A DNA stretch of 64,000 nt from Streptomyces sp. NL15-2K (GTDB lineage: Bacteria; Actinomycetota; Actinomycetes; Streptomycetales; Streptomycetaceae): contig NZ_CP130630.1 of assembly GCF_030551255.1 (NCBI RefSeq), positions 8,741,001-8,805,000 of the forward strand, written 5' to 3'. Position 1 is the stretch's first letter, and each line of letters starts with the position of its first letter. Under the pieces are notes generated by a model. That model made no database searches, had not been told where the DNA came from, and saw only the letters and a list, made by a program, of their open reading frames with translations. Below are positions 8,601 to 17,318 of this stretch, one piece after another. Both the position numbers and the translations under genes were made by a program.

Positions 8601-9855
8601 AGCCGTCGCCGCTCTCCAGCGGTTCGCCTCGACGGGGCTGCTCGCCGTCGCCCTGCCCGACGTCGACGTACCGGACGACGACTCAGGGGCATGGGCGGCG
8701 ACCCCCGCCGTCGCTCTCGCCCGCGCCGTCGAGTCCCGGCTCACCGCGGTCGACGACTCGGACGCGGCCTGGGAGCGCGTCCAGAAACGGCTGAGCGAGG
8801 AGTTCGGCAGGCTCCAGGACGCGCTGTCGCGGCACGGCCACACCGCCACCGCCCGTCCGAGCGAGGACGGCATGCGGGTCGACATCGTCTACCAGGGCCG
8901 CGAACGGGCCGTGCCCGAACTCGCCGAGGCACTGGCCGTCGAGGTCGCCGAACTGACCCGCATCCTGTCCGCACGCGAGCGGGAGATCCTTCAGACCCAC
9001 CTCATCACCGAGGTCGCCGGGACACTCCAGGAACTGATCGGAGCCGCCGAACGACAGGTGAACGCGATGAACAGGGAACTGGAGGAGCGCCCGACCTCCA
9101 CGGGAATGAAGCTGCGTCTGGTGTGGCGGGCGTCCCGCCGGGCCCCGCAGGGACTGGCCCAGGCACGTGAGCGACTGCGCCAGTCCGCCGACGCGTGGTC
9201 GCCCGAGGACCGGGCCGCGGTCGGCGCGTTCCTCCAGGAGCAGATCGCCCGCCGGCAGGCCGACGACAGCGCGGGCAGCTGGCTGGAGGACCTCACCGCC
9301 GCCCTCGACTACCGGGCCTGGCACGAGTTCGGTGTCGAACGTCACCAGCACGGCAAGTGGGTGCCGGCCACCGGACCCGCCTCCGGCGGTGAACGGGTAC
9401 TGGCCGCGTCCGTGCCCCTGTTCGCCGCCGCCTCCTCCCACTACGCGAGTGCGGGCGGCGCCCACGCCCCGCGCCTGGTCACCCTGGACGAGGCGTTCGC
9501 CGGCGTCGACGACGACTCGCGCGCCAAGTGCCTCGGCCTGCTGCGCGCCTTCGACCTCGACGTCGTCATGACCAGCGAACGCGAATGGGCCTGCTACCCG
9601 CAGGTACCGGGCATCGCCATCGCTCAGCTCTCCCGCGTCGACGACATCGACGCCGTACTGGTGACGCGGTGGGAGTGGGACGGCAGCGACCGGCGACGCG
9701 GCCCGGAGCCCGGAGCACGAGCGGACGCGTCGACGGCGGCTTCCCACGCCGACGGGTCCGGCGAGGCGGCCGACGGGCAGGTGAGTCCCGTCGGCGATCC
9801 GGGGCGGATCATCTTCATCGACAGCCCCGGCGAACAGGAGTCCTTGTGGACATGA
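5635..9855 (+). CDS. jetC: Wadjet type III SMC-like ATPase JetC (TIGR02680-like)
   Basis: A 1406-residue SMC/SbcC-type ATPase, the motor of Wadjet. Walker A is GNNGTGKS at residues 45-52. Long Ala/Arg/Glu-rich coiled-coil arms occupy roughly 245-560 and 740-1010 around a central hinge-like region. The C-terminal head carries the ABC signature SGGER (1250-1254) and Walker B LVTLDEAF (1281-1288, catalytic E1286). ATP-driven head engagement is known in the family to power DNA loop extrusion before plasmid cleavage. The GTG start overlaps the jetB stop, and the gene overlaps jetD at its 3' end. Motifs are intact and length is normal for the family. Confidence 0.94.
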   Translation: MNRAVSALPSPAPGRWRPLRIGLVDLFHYDVEEFWFRDGRLLLRGNNGTGKSKVLALTLPFLLDGDLSARRVEPDGDPGKRMEWNLLLGGEHPHPERLGYTWIEFGRLDDTTGEAHFRTLLCGLKAVAGRGIARHWFAVTDQRIGDGLDLLDATGTALSRDRLAEAVGSHGMVYDTAKTYRRAVDEALFGLGERRYGALVDLLIQLRQPQLSKRPSEAALSRALTEALPPMDQAVVADAAEAFRSLDEEKEELRAARDAEQASSAFLDHYRRYARLASRRRARLPRREHARYEHLQREVIKAQTDRDQAVTDREEARARGAALDERAARLAAQDAALRSGPEMRDARALDQAAADASRTAAERARAEADRRTAAEAHTRALGRLATAEDRLTAAQEALDDIRDRVAESAAAARLDVPRTHGAPDAVLRREAEEATAARRRAVEHVAELVTRAERAEEQRRAARLRADEADEEAVHSGERLAEAEENAAGAGRALVTAVREHLSGCVELRVHGLPGVLDAVQDWVSGLDGPLPARKAAAEAHRTAASHLADRAARLAHHETATAERQRLAAEELTALETGGERGPSAPYTRTPDVRDRSLGAPLWRLVDFRPHVTEADRAGLEAALEASGLLDAWVRPDGSAVAADGHDVLLDPVGLLGGAGLDRALCPAVDHTDVGAAAVGEETVARLLASIGLAGRNGDRPGATSWEAGGHDTWVCADGRFRVGALTGSWAKDSAQYVGEGAREQARRARMGELRTEIDALTAERERLAEESRAVAGRRAVLDAELAAVPGDDDLRHAHARVTAAADAAHRARARQDERAAELALAAERADRAAAELAETAADLNLPSDRTALGAVRQALADHTALLAALWPALRERADAERTVTGEQTETRRAELLVSELAERATQAVRVAAAADEHLMTLRSTVGAAVAELQRRLEETAGAARSCESEKRQAQADFGDADRRASRAEGRIERLAEDVTEATAAREEAVAALQRFASTGLLAVALPDVDVPDDDSGAWAATPAVALARAVESRLTAVDDSDAAWERVQKRLSEEFGRLQDALSRHGHTATARPSEDGMRVDIVYQGRERAVPELAEALAVEVAELTRILSAREREILQTHLITEVAGTLQELIGAAERQVNAMNRELEERPTSTGMKLRLVWRASRRAPQGLAQARERLRQSADAWSPEDRAAVGAFLQEQIARRQADDSAGSWLEDLTAALDYRAWHEFGVERHQHGKWVPATGPASGGERVLAASVPLFAAASSHYASAGGAHAPRLVTLDEAFAGVDDDSRAKCLGLLRAFDLDVVMTSEREWACYPQVPGIAIAQLSRVDDIDAVLVTRWEWDGSDRRRGPEPGARADASTAASHADGSGEAADGQVSPVGDPGRIIFIDSPGEQESLWT

Positions 9856-11207
9856 GTCCCGCGGCGACTCCGTCCGTCCCCAGCGGCGGGCTTCCGGGGG
9901 CCGGACGAGGGACACCGGAGGACGACGCCGTAGTGGATGTGGCGCCGACCGCGCTGCCACCGGTCGCAGACCAGGCCGGCATCGACACCGAGCGTCTTGG
10001 CCGTCTGCTCGGTGATCCCGGCCTCGCCTGGCTCGTGGACCGCGCCCGGCAGCGGATGGCACGCGGGCGGCCGCTCACCGGCTCCGTCATCCTGTCCGGC
10101 CCCGACGAATCCCAGCGCCGGGCCGCCGAGCGTCTGCTGGGACGGGCGCCACGAGCCGGTGGTTCCCTGAGCGTTCGCCTCGACACCGTGGACGCGATCC
10201 TGCGGCGCTCCGGTGTCAGCCGCGACGGACTGGCGGCCGCCGTAGTGGCCCTCACCGGCCCCGTCACACTCCGTTCGGAGGTGCGGGACAGGGAGGAACG
10301 AGCCTGGGAGGAGGCGTACGCCCCGCTCGGCACCCTCGACGCGGAGCTGGCCGACTGGGCCGAGCGGATCCGCGGGGACGGTCTCGTACGACGCCTCGCC
10401 CGCACGCCGGAAGCGGCCGGCCCCTTGGTGGAGGCTGCCGTGCGTGCGCTGCGTGCGCTGCCCGTGTCACCTCCGACGTCGCGAGCGACGTTCGCGGCAC
10501 AGAACCTCTCCGGCGCCCATGCCCTGGACGAAGGGACACCGCTCGCCACTCTCGTCCTGTCCGGGATCCGTTCCCTCACCGGCTTTCCGGACGGTGCCGG
10601 TGCCGCGTGGCGGCGGGAGGCATGGGCTTCGGCGGGTCTGCTCAAGGACGACCTGTCATCGACCGTCCTCACCCTCAACCTGCGCGGTACTCCATCCCTC
10701 GACTGGATGGCCGACGCGGGTGAGCCCGCGGTACTGACGCTCCGCTCCCTCACCCGTCGCACACCGGTTGCCGCCGTCCCGGCCACGGGAACCGTCCACG
10801 TCTGCGAGAACCCGGCCGTGCTGTCCGCCGCCGCCGACGCCTTCGGCCCGAAGTGTCCGCCGCTGGTGTGCCTCCAAGGGCAGCCGTCGGCGGCCGCCCT
10901 CACCCTGCTGCGCGACCTGTCCGCGCAGGGGGCCGTCCTTCTCCACCACGGTGACTTCGACTGGGGCGGGATACGTATCGCCACGGCGCTGAGGCGCAGC
11001 CTCCCTTGGCGACCATGGCGCTACACGGCCGCCCACTACCGGGCAGCGGTGACCAGGGTGGCCGAGGCCCCCGACCTGACGGGCCCGCCCGCCGCGACTC
11101 CGTGGGATCCGGACCTGGCCGTCGCTCTCGCCGAGTGCGGTGTTCGGGTCGAGGAGGAAGCGGTGCTGGACGACTTGCTGGCGGACCTGGGGCCGGGGAC
11201 CCGTTGA
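9846..11207 (+). CDS. jetD: Wadjet type III nuclease subunit JetD (DUF2399, TIGR02679-like)
   Basis: A 453-residue topoisomerase VI A-like nuclease of Wadjet. The C-terminal DUF2399 Toprim-like fold supplies the metal site: E321 in VCENPAVL and D370/D372 in HHGDFDWGGIRIA. The N-terminal half matches the TIGR02679/DUF3323-type region found before it in this family. JetD cuts the DNA once the JetABC motor stalls on a small circle. GTG 9846 was chosen for AGGAG at 9836-9840 (5-base spacing); ATG 9852, which overlaps the jetC stop, is the alternative. It ends 26 bases from the convergent phosphopantetheinyl transferase gene. Confidence 0.92.
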   Translation: MDMSPAATPSVPSGGLPGAGRGTPEDDAVVDVAPTALPPVADQAGIDTERLGRLLGDPGLAWLVDRARQRMARGRPLTGSVILSGPDESQRRAAERLLGRAPRAGGSLSVRLDTVDAILRRSGVSRDGLAAAVVALTGPVTLRSEVRDREERAWEEAYAPLGTLDAELADWAERIRGDGLVRRLARTPEAAGPLVEAAVRALRALPVSPPTSRATFAAQNLSGAHALDEGTPLATLVLSGIRSLTGFPDGAGAAWRREAWASAGLLKDDLSSTVLTLNLRGTPSLDWMADAGEPAVLTLRSLTRRTPVAAVPATGTVHVCENPAVLSAAADAFGPKCPPLVCLQGQPSAAALTLLRDLSAQGAVLLHHGDFDWGGIRIATALRRSLPWRPWRYTAAHYRAAVTRVAEAPDLTGPPAATPWDPDLAVALAECGVRVEEEAVLDDLLADLGPGTR

Positions 11208-11233
11208 GGTGCGCTCCGAAACGCGGGGCGTGG

Positions 11234-12019
11234 TTACGCGCGGACAGCGCGGCGAGCCCAAAGCGCGCATGCTCCCGCATACCCTTCCGGCACCGCCACA
11301 TCCCCCAGCGCCCACCCCGGCGGGCCGGTGCCGGGCCTGAGCCCGGTACCCACGTAGTCCCGTGCGAGATCCCGTGAGAGGCCGGTGCCGATCGCCTTGA
11401 GGTACGCCTCCTTGCGCGCCCAAGTACGGGCGAACGCCACAGGCTTGGTGTGATCGGGTTCAGCAGCCAGCTCGGCCGCTTCCTTCCGATGCAGGGAGGA
11501 CGAGAGCTCCGCGACCACCTCAGGCCGGGGAACCTGTTCGATGTCCACGCCCACGGGCACATCGGCGATCCCGATCAACACGACATCGCCACTGCGGGAG
11601 ATCGAGAAGTGGGCGTCTGCGCCGCGAACCGCAGGTTTCCCGTGCGGGGCGCCGCAGGATGGGCACGGTTCTCGAACCAACCGCACCGCGTCGGCGGTGA
11701 CTCCCAGGCGGGCGCCCAGCAGCACCCGTACCGCCACATGCGCAACGACGTAACGCCGGCGGTCCTCGAGCCGACTGAAGGCTGCCGCACGTCGTCGTTC
11801 CGCCGGGTCGAGGACGCGGGGAGCGAGGCGGGCCGCGCGCTCCCCTTGATTCAGTGCGTTGACGAGCCACAGCGAGAGCGTGCTGCCCCAAGGGACCACC
11901 ACGGTGTCAACGTACGACGCCCCACGAGAGCGGTCCAGCCGGAAAGTCTCTGTGACCTCCTCACGAGAAGTTTCCGAATGAGGTGATCTGTCCGCGTCCC
12001 GACGCCGAATCAAGAGCAT
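11234..12019 (-). CDS. 4'-phosphopantetheinyl transferase (Sfp type)
   Basis: A protein of about 261 residues that moves the phosphopantetheine arm of CoA onto a carrier-protein serine. It carries the family motifs VGVDIEQ (Mg-binding D159 and E161) and WARKEAYLKA (K203, E204), plus the N-terminal RRRYVVAHVAVRVLL block that precedes them. The gene is divergent from the synthetase operon beginning at 12046, whose two carrier domains (Ser60 of the first protein, Ser804 of the second) are the obvious substrates; that link is inference from position. The start is uncertain: ATG 12019 has GGGAAGAG upstream, but the conserved region begins about 40 residues later, and the frame is open to 12130. 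Confidence 0.9.
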   Translation of the reverse strand: MLLIRRRDADRSPHSETSREEVTETFRLDRSRGASYVDTVVVPWGSTLSLWLVNALNQGERAARLAPRVLDPAERRRAAAFSRLEDRRRYVVAHVAVRVLLGARLGVTADAVRLVREPCPSCGAPHGKPAVRGADAHFSISRSGDVVLIGIADVPVGVDIEQVPRPEVVAELSSSLHRKEAAELAAEPDHTKPVAFARTWARKEAYLKAIGTGLSRDLARDYVGTGLRPGTGPPGWALGDVAVPEGYAGACALWARRAVRA

Positions 12020-12045
12020 GGGTGGTTCTCTTCCCGGGAGCTGAC

Positions 12046-14721
12046 ATGGTGGACAAGCCGGTGGAAACCCTGCCCTCCGTTCCGGAGGAATCCACAGCCC
12101 TCTTGGACGGGGACGGTGAACCGGCCGCAATGGAGAAGACCCTGGCCGCGGTGCTGGCCGCGGTCGTGCGGACCGAGCACGTGCCGGTCGACGGTCACTT
12201 TTTCAACGAACTGGGTGCTGACTCGTTGGTGATGGCGCACTTCTGCGCGCGGGTCAGGAAGCGCCCCGATCTGCCGTCGGTGTCGATGAAGGACGTCTAT
12301 CGGTACCCGACGATCAGGAGCCTGGCGACAGCGCTCGCGGACGCCCCGCCGCCCGCTCCCCGGGCGGAGTCGGCGGCCGTGGCACCGGGAAGGGAGTCGT
12401 TCCCGGCATCCGCCACGGCCCCGGCATCCGCCACGGCCCCGGCATCCGCCACGGCCCCGGCATCCGCCACGGCCCCGGCATCCGCCACGGCCCCGGCATC
12501 CGCCACGGCCCCGGCATCGGCCCCGGCACCGTCTCCGGTGCCGGCTCAGCGCCCGGCGGGCATGCCGCAGTACGTCCTGTGCGGTGTGCTGCAGTTCCTG
12601 GCCTTTCTCGGGTACGCCTGTCTCATCGCCTTCGGCACCGCCCGGGGCTACGAGTGGATCTCCGCCGGGTCGGGTGTGCTCGACGTGTACCTGCGGTCCG
12701 TCCTGTTCGGCGGTGCGGCCTTCCTGGGGCTGTGTGCCCTTCCCGTCCTCGTGAAGTGGACGCTGGTCGGCCGGTGGAAGCCTCGGCAGATCCGTGTCTG
12801 GAGCCTTGCGTACGTCCGCTTCTGGATCGTCAAGACGCTGGTTCGGTCGGATCCCCTGGTGTTGTTCAGCGGCTCGCCGCTCTACCTGCTCTACCTCAGG
12901 GCACTGGGCGCGAAGGTCGGACGCGGTGCCGTGGTCCTCTCCCGGAGCGCGCCGGTGTGCACCGACCTGCTCACCATCGGCGACGACACGGTCATCCGGA
13001 AGGACTCGTCCTTCGCCTGTTACCGGGCCCACGCCGGACTGATCCAGACGGGACCGGTCACCCTCGGCAGGAATGTGCTGGTCAGCGAGGCCACGGTGCT
13101 CGACATCGACACATCGCTGGGGGACGGGTCCCAGCTCGGCCACGCCTCTTCGCTGCACCGTGGGCAGGCGGTGCCCGCCGGCGAGCACTGGCACGGGTCT
13201 CCGGCACAGCGGACCGACGTCGACTACCGAGTGGTGGGGCCGGCCCGCTGCGGTGCGGTACGCAGGGCCGCACACAGCGTTCTGCAGCTGCTGATCGCAC
13301 TGAGCCTGTACGTGCCGTTCGCGGTCGGCGGCGTGGTCGCCCTGCTCGTCGAGATCCCGCAGCTCAGTACCGCTCTGAAGCCGGGGCCCGCGGTCTTCGC
13401 CGACGGGGCGTTCTACCGCGACACCCTGGTGTTCTCCTTCGTGCTCGTCTTCGGCGCCGTTCCCGCCGGTCTCGTCGTCCTGAGCACCGTTCCCCGCCTG
13501 CTCGGCCTGACCCTCCAGCCGGGCAGGGTCTACTGCCTGTACGGCTTTCACCACGGGGTGCACCGGACGATCGCGCTCCTGACCAACTGGAAGTTCCTCA
13601 AGCGCCTGTTCGGGGACAGTTCCTGCATCGTCCACTACCTGCGGTGGCTCGGATACGACCTTTCCCGGGTCGAGCAGACCGGGTCGAACTTCGGCACGGA
13701 GGTGAAGCACGAGACGCCGTTGCTGAGCTCCGTCGGGCGCGGGACGATGATCGCCGACGGCCTGTCGATCATGAACGCCGACTTCTCCAGTACCGCGTTC
13801 CGCGTGTCCCGGGTGTCGATCGGCCCGCGCAACTTCCTCGGCAACAGGGTCGCTTACCCCACGCGGGGCAGGACCGGCGACAACTGCCTCCTCGCGACGA
13901 AGGTGATGGTGCCCGTCGACGGGGAGGTCCGCGAGGGTGTCGGGCTGCTGGGCTCGCCCAGCTTCGAGATTCCGCGTTCGGTCCTGCGGGACAGCAGGTT
14001 CGACGGGCTCAAGCGCCGTGAGGAGCTGCGGCGCCGCCTTGCCGCCAAGAACAGGCACAACGCCGCCACCATGGGGTGGTACCTGCTGACGCGTTGGATC
14101 TACGTCTTCGCTCTCGCCCTGCTCACCTCAGGAGCCGCGGAGCTGTACGGGCCGCTCGGCGTGTCGGCGATCGCGCTGGCCGACGTCCTTGTCGTGGTGT
14201 TCACCATCGCGTACTTCGTGCTGGTCGAACGCGTCGTCACAGCGTTCCGTCCCTTGGGGCCGCTGTTCTGCTCGATCTACACACCGGACTTCTGGCGGCG
14301 TGAGCGCTACTGGAAGGTGCCGTCGGAGACGTACCTGAAGATCTTCAACGGCACCCCGTTCAAGAACGTGATCTGGCGACTGCTGGGGGTGCGGCTCGGC
14401 CGCATGGTCTTCGACGACGGCTGCTATCTGACGGAACGGGCCATGGCCGCCATCGGGGACGGCTGCACGCTCAACTCGGGGAGCGTCGTCCAGTGCCACT
14501 CGCAGGAGGACGGCGCCTTCAAGTCCGACCGGACCACGATCGGCTCCGGCTGCACGCTCGGTGTCGGCGCTTTCGTCCACTACGGCGTGACGGTGGGCGA
14601 CGATGCGGTGCTTGCCCCTGACTCCTTCCTGATGAAGGGAGAGGTGGTCCCGCAGGGGGCGTGGTGGGGCGGGAATCCGGCGAGGCCGCTCCGCTCGCAG
14701 GGCGAGGAGGAGGGGAGGTAG
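12046..14721 (+). CDS. Carrier-membrane-hexapeptide protein resembling the C-terminal half of epsilon-poly-lysine synthetase
   Basis: An 891-residue protein in the NRPS terminal-domain (TIGR02353-like) family. Residues 25-105 are a peptidyl carrier domain (ELGADSLVM, Ser60). A linker of six ASATAP repeats follows. Then come six membrane segments in pairs (about 175-198/216-241, 412-437/461-488, 684-706/707-731), each pair followed by a soluble domain rich in left-handed beta-helix hexapeptides (for example LGRNVLVSEATVLDIDTSLGDGSQLG and GSGCTLGVGAFVHYGVTVGDDAVL). This T, then three TM-pair/soluble-domain units, is the layout of epsilon-poly-L-lysine synthetase Pls after its adenylation domain, where the soluble domains join monomers. 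ATG 12046 has GGGAG at 12036-12040. It is the first gene of an operon with the adenylation protein 4 bases on. Role as polymerising half is inference. Confidence 0.85.
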   Translation: MVDKPVETLPSVPEESTALLDGDGEPAAMEKTLAAVLAAVVRTEHVPVDGHFFNELGADSLVMAHFCARVRKRPDLPSVSMKDVYRYPTIRSLATALADAPPPAPRAESAAVAPGRESFPASATAPASATAPASATAPASATAPASATAPASATAPASAPAPSPVPAQRPAGMPQYVLCGVLQFLAFLGYACLIAFGTARGYEWISAGSGVLDVYLRSVLFGGAAFLGLCALPVLVKWTLVGRWKPRQIRVWSLAYVRFWIVKTLVRSDPLVLFSGSPLYLLYLRALGAKVGRGAVVLSRSAPVCTDLLTIGDDTVIRKDSSFACYRAHAGLIQTGPVTLGRNVLVSEATVLDIDTSLGDGSQLGHASSLHRGQAVPAGEHWHGSPAQRTDVDYRVVGPARCGAVRRAAHSVLQLLIALSLYVPFAVGGVVALLVEIPQLSTALKPGPAVFADGAFYRDTLVFSFVLVFGAVPAGLVVLSTVPRLLGLTLQPGRVYCLYGFHHGVHRTIALLTNWKFLKRLFGDSSCIVHYLRWLGYDLSRVEQTGSNFGTEVKHETPLLSSVGRGTMIADGLSIMNADFSSTAFRVSRVSIGPRNFLGNRVAYPTRGRTGDNCLLATKVMVPVDGEVREGVGLLGSPSFEIPRSVLRDSRFDGLKRREELRRRLAAKNRHNAATMGWYLLTRWIYVFALALLTSGAAELYGPLGVSAIALADVLVVVFTIAYFVLVERVVTAFRPLGPLFCSIYTPDFWRRERYWKVPSETYLKIFNGTPFKNVIWRLLGVRLGRMVFDDGCYLTERAMAAIGDGCTLNSGSVVQCHSQEDGAFKSDRTTIGSGCTLGVGAFVHYGVTVGDDAVLAPDSFLMKGEVVPQGAWWGGNPARPLRSQGEEEGR
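12406..12513 (+). repeat. 18-bp in-frame tandem repeat, six copies
   Basis: Six consecutive copies of GCATCCGCCACGGCCCCG followed by a degenerate seventh. Each unit encodes ASATAP, forming a flexible Ala/Pro/Thr linker between the carrier domain and the first membrane segment. Copies are identical at the DNA level, so the number probably varies between strains by slippage. Confidence 0.95.
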
Positions 14722-14725
14722 CCCC

Positions 14726-17296
14726 ATGACACCGATGACAACGACTGCCGAGGCCGGCCGGGAGTTCTGGCAGTGCGTGCTCACCGCCGGCGGGGTCACC
14801 ACGGTCCCTCGGTGGACCCTCGACCCGGTGCCCCGCGTCGCCGAGCACGAGGCGACGCTTCCCGAGGATCTGGTGGACGCGTTGAGCCGCCTGGCGGACG
14901 ATCTGGCGGTACCCCTCCGCTCGGTGTTGCTGGCCGCGCACGCCAAGGTGCTCGCCGCTCTGTCCGGGGAGCACGAGGTCACGACCGGTTACGTCGCCGT
15001 GCGGGGCGGCCGGCCGCTGCCCTGCCGACTGACCACAGAACCCCACTCGTGGCGGACGCTGGTGCTCCACACCCACCGGGCCGAGTCGGAACTGCTGCTG
15101 CACATGGACTTCCCGGTCGACGGTCTCAGGCGTGAGCTGGGCCTGCCCGGACCGTCGACCGAGGCCGTGTTCGATCCGACCGGCGACGGAGGCGAGCTCG
15201 CCGGTGATGCCGTACTGCGGCTGGAGATCCCGCGACGCGGCGATCGGCGAACGCTGCGGCTGCGGTACAGGACCGACGCGCTCGACGCGGACAGCGCCGC
15301 GAGGATCATGGGCTACCACCTCACCGCGCTCACGCTGATCGCCGCCGATCCGGACGCCGCGCACGGCCGGCAGAGCCTGCTCTCCGCCGAGGAGCGCCGC
15401 TTCCAGCTCGAAGAACTCGCCGGACCCCGCCGGGAGCTGCCCGACCACCGATTCCACGAACTGTTCGAACAACGCGTCAGGGCGCACCCGGACGCCGTAG
15501 CGGCCGTACGCGGCGACCAGCGGTGGACCTACCGGCAACTCAACGCACGGGCCAACCGGCTGGGGCGGGCCCTGCTGGCGCGGGGGCTCGGCCGCGAAGG
15601 CGTCGTCGCGGTGGTGACCGAGCGGAACCTGGACTGGATGGCCGCCGTCCTCGCGGTCTTCAAGGCCGGCGGGGTGTACCTGCCCGTCGAGCCGCACTTC
15701 CCGGCCGACCGCATCGCGACCATGCTCTCTCGTGCCGGGTGCCGGCTCGTGCTGACCGAGCCGGGCAGCACCACGATGCTCGACCGGGCCCTCGACGCGC
15801 TGCCCGCGGTCCGGGCGCTCTCCGTCGACGCGGCCTACGCGCAGGGCCACCCGGACTCCGACCTCGGCGTCGGCGTCGCACCGGACCAGCTCGCCTACAT
15901 CTACTTCACCTCCGGCTCCACCGGAGAGCCCAAGGGAGCCATGTGCGAGCACGCGGGCATGCTCAACCATCTCCACGCCAAGATCGACGACCTGGGGATC
16001 GGCGAGGGACGAGTGGTCGCCCAGACCGCGCCCCAGTGCTTCGACATCTCGCTGTGGCAGCTGGCCTCCGCGCTCCTGGCCGGCGGGCGGACCCTGCTCG
16101 TGGAACAGGACGCGATCCTGGACGTCCCGCGGTTCGTCGACACGATCGCCCGCGGCGGGGTCGGCGTGCTCCAGGTCGTGCCGTCGTACCTCGACGCCGT
16201 GGTGTCCTACCTGGAGCGGCACCCGCGCGAGCTGCCGGATCTGCGGTGCGTGTCGGTCACCGGCGAGGCGCTGAAGAAGGAGCTCGTGCAGCGCTGGTTC
16301 GCGGCCCGGCCCGGTATCAGGCTGGTCAACGCGTACGGGCTGACCGAGACCTCGGACGACACCAACCACGAGGTGATGGACCGGGTACCGGACACCGAAC
16401 GGATCCCCCTCGGCCGCCCCGTCAACAACGTGCACGTCTACGTCGTCGACGAGCACCTGTCACCGGTGCCGTTCGGCGCCCCCGGCGCGATCGTCTTCTC
16501 CGGGGTCTGCGTCGGCCGCGGCTACGTCAACGACCCCGAGCGCACCCGGCAGGCCTTCATGGCGGATCCGCACCACGCGGGCCGGCGGCTCTACCGGGGC
16601 GGCGACTACGGCCGCTGGGTACCCGGAGGCAAGCTGGAGTTCCTCGGCCGCCGGGACACCCAGGTCAAGATCCGCGGATTCCGCATCGAGATCGGCGAGG
16701 TCGAGAGCGCCCTGCTGCGGGCGCCCGGGGTCCGCGACAGTGCGGTGGTGGCCGTCGAGGGGGCCGGGCAGGGCGGGCGTCTGGTGGCTTTCTACTCCGG
16801 TCAAGGTCCACTGGAGGACGGCATCCTCACCGACTGGCTGGGCCGGTCGCTGCCCGTGTACATGGTCCCCTCGGAGTTCCACTGGCAGGAGAGCCTGCCC
16901 GTGACCGCCAACGGCAAGGTCGACAGGAAGGCGCTGACCGCACTCGCCGCACAGCTTGACGCCGTGCTACCCGACGTCGGATCCGGCGGCACCGAGCCCG
17001 ACACGGTCGAGGAAGACCGCGACGCGCCCCGCACGCCGACCGAGCGTCGGCTGGCCGCCCTGTGGGCCCAGGTGCTCGACGTCCCGGAGTACACGATCCG
17101 CCGACCCGACCACTTCTTCGACCGCGGCGGCACCTCTCTCGCGGCGGTGCGGCTCGCGATCGCCCTGGACCGTGCCGTGGACATCGCGGACATCACGCGC
17201 CACCCCGTCCTGGCCGACCTGGCCCGCATGGTCGACGGCAGGTTCGAGCCGCCGCAGACGGTGCCGCGCTTCGCCGGGCCGCCGGCTTCCTCCTGA
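14726..17296 (+). CDS. Adenylation-carrier protein (NRPS), probable diaminopropionate-activating
   Basis: An 856-residue stand-alone NRPS module. Residues 1-225 resemble the C-terminal half of a condensation domain without an HHxxxDG motif. Residues about 235-745 are an adenylation domain: YFTSGSTGEPKG near 393, the DISLWQ core starting at D440, YRGGDYGRW, and the GKVDRK motif with the catalytic lysine. A carrier domain ends the protein (FDRGGTSL, Ser804). Hand alignment to GrsA gives pocket residues D-I-W-V-S-T-A-D-D-K; the acidic D at position 330 suits a side-chain amine. It activates an amino acid as the aminoacyl-AMP and loads its own and possibly the upstream carrier. SbnA/SbnB downstream point to 2,3-diaminopropionate. 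RBS GGAGGAGGGGAGG sits just before ATG 14726. Confidence 0.9.
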   Translation: MTPMTTTAEAGREFWQCVLTAGGVTTVPRWTLDPVPRVAEHEATLPEDLVDALSRLADDLAVPLRSVLLAAHAKVLAALSGEHEVTTGYVAVRGGRPLPCRLTTEPHSWRTLVLHTHRAESELLLHMDFPVDGLRRELGLPGPSTEAVFDPTGDGGELAGDAVLRLEIPRRGDRRTLRLRYRTDALDADSAARIMGYHLTALTLIAADPDAAHGRQSLLSAEERRFQLEELAGPRRELPDHRFHELFEQRVRAHPDAVAAVRGDQRWTYRQLNARANRLGRALLARGLGREGVVAVVTERNLDWMAAVLAVFKAGGVYLPVEPHFPADRIATMLSRAGCRLVLTEPGSTTMLDRALDALPAVRALSVDAAYAQGHPDSDLGVGVAPDQLAYIYFTSGSTGEPKGAMCEHAGMLNHLHAKIDDLGIGEGRVVAQTAPQCFDISLWQLASALLAGGRTLLVEQDAILDVPRFVDTIARGGVGVLQVVPSYLDAVVSYLERHPRELPDLRCVSVTGEALKKELVQRWFAARPGIRLVNAYGLTETSDDTNHEVMDRVPDTERIPLGRPVNNVHVYVVDEHLSPVPFGAPGAIVFSGVCVGRGYVNDPERTRQAFMADPHHAGRRLYRGGDYGRWVPGGKLEFLGRRDTQVKIRGFRIEIGEVESALLRAPGVRDSAVVAVEGAGQGGRLVAFYSGQGPLEDGILTDWLGRSLPVYMVPSEFHWQESLPVTANGKVDRKALTALAAQLDAVLPDVGSGGTEPDTVEEDRDAPRTPTERRLAALWAQVLDVPEYTIRRPDHFFDRGGTSLAAVRLAIALDRAVDIADITRHPVLADLARMVDGRFEPPQTVPRFAGPPASS

Positions 17297-17318
17297 ACCG
17301 CCACGAAAGGAGACCGAG

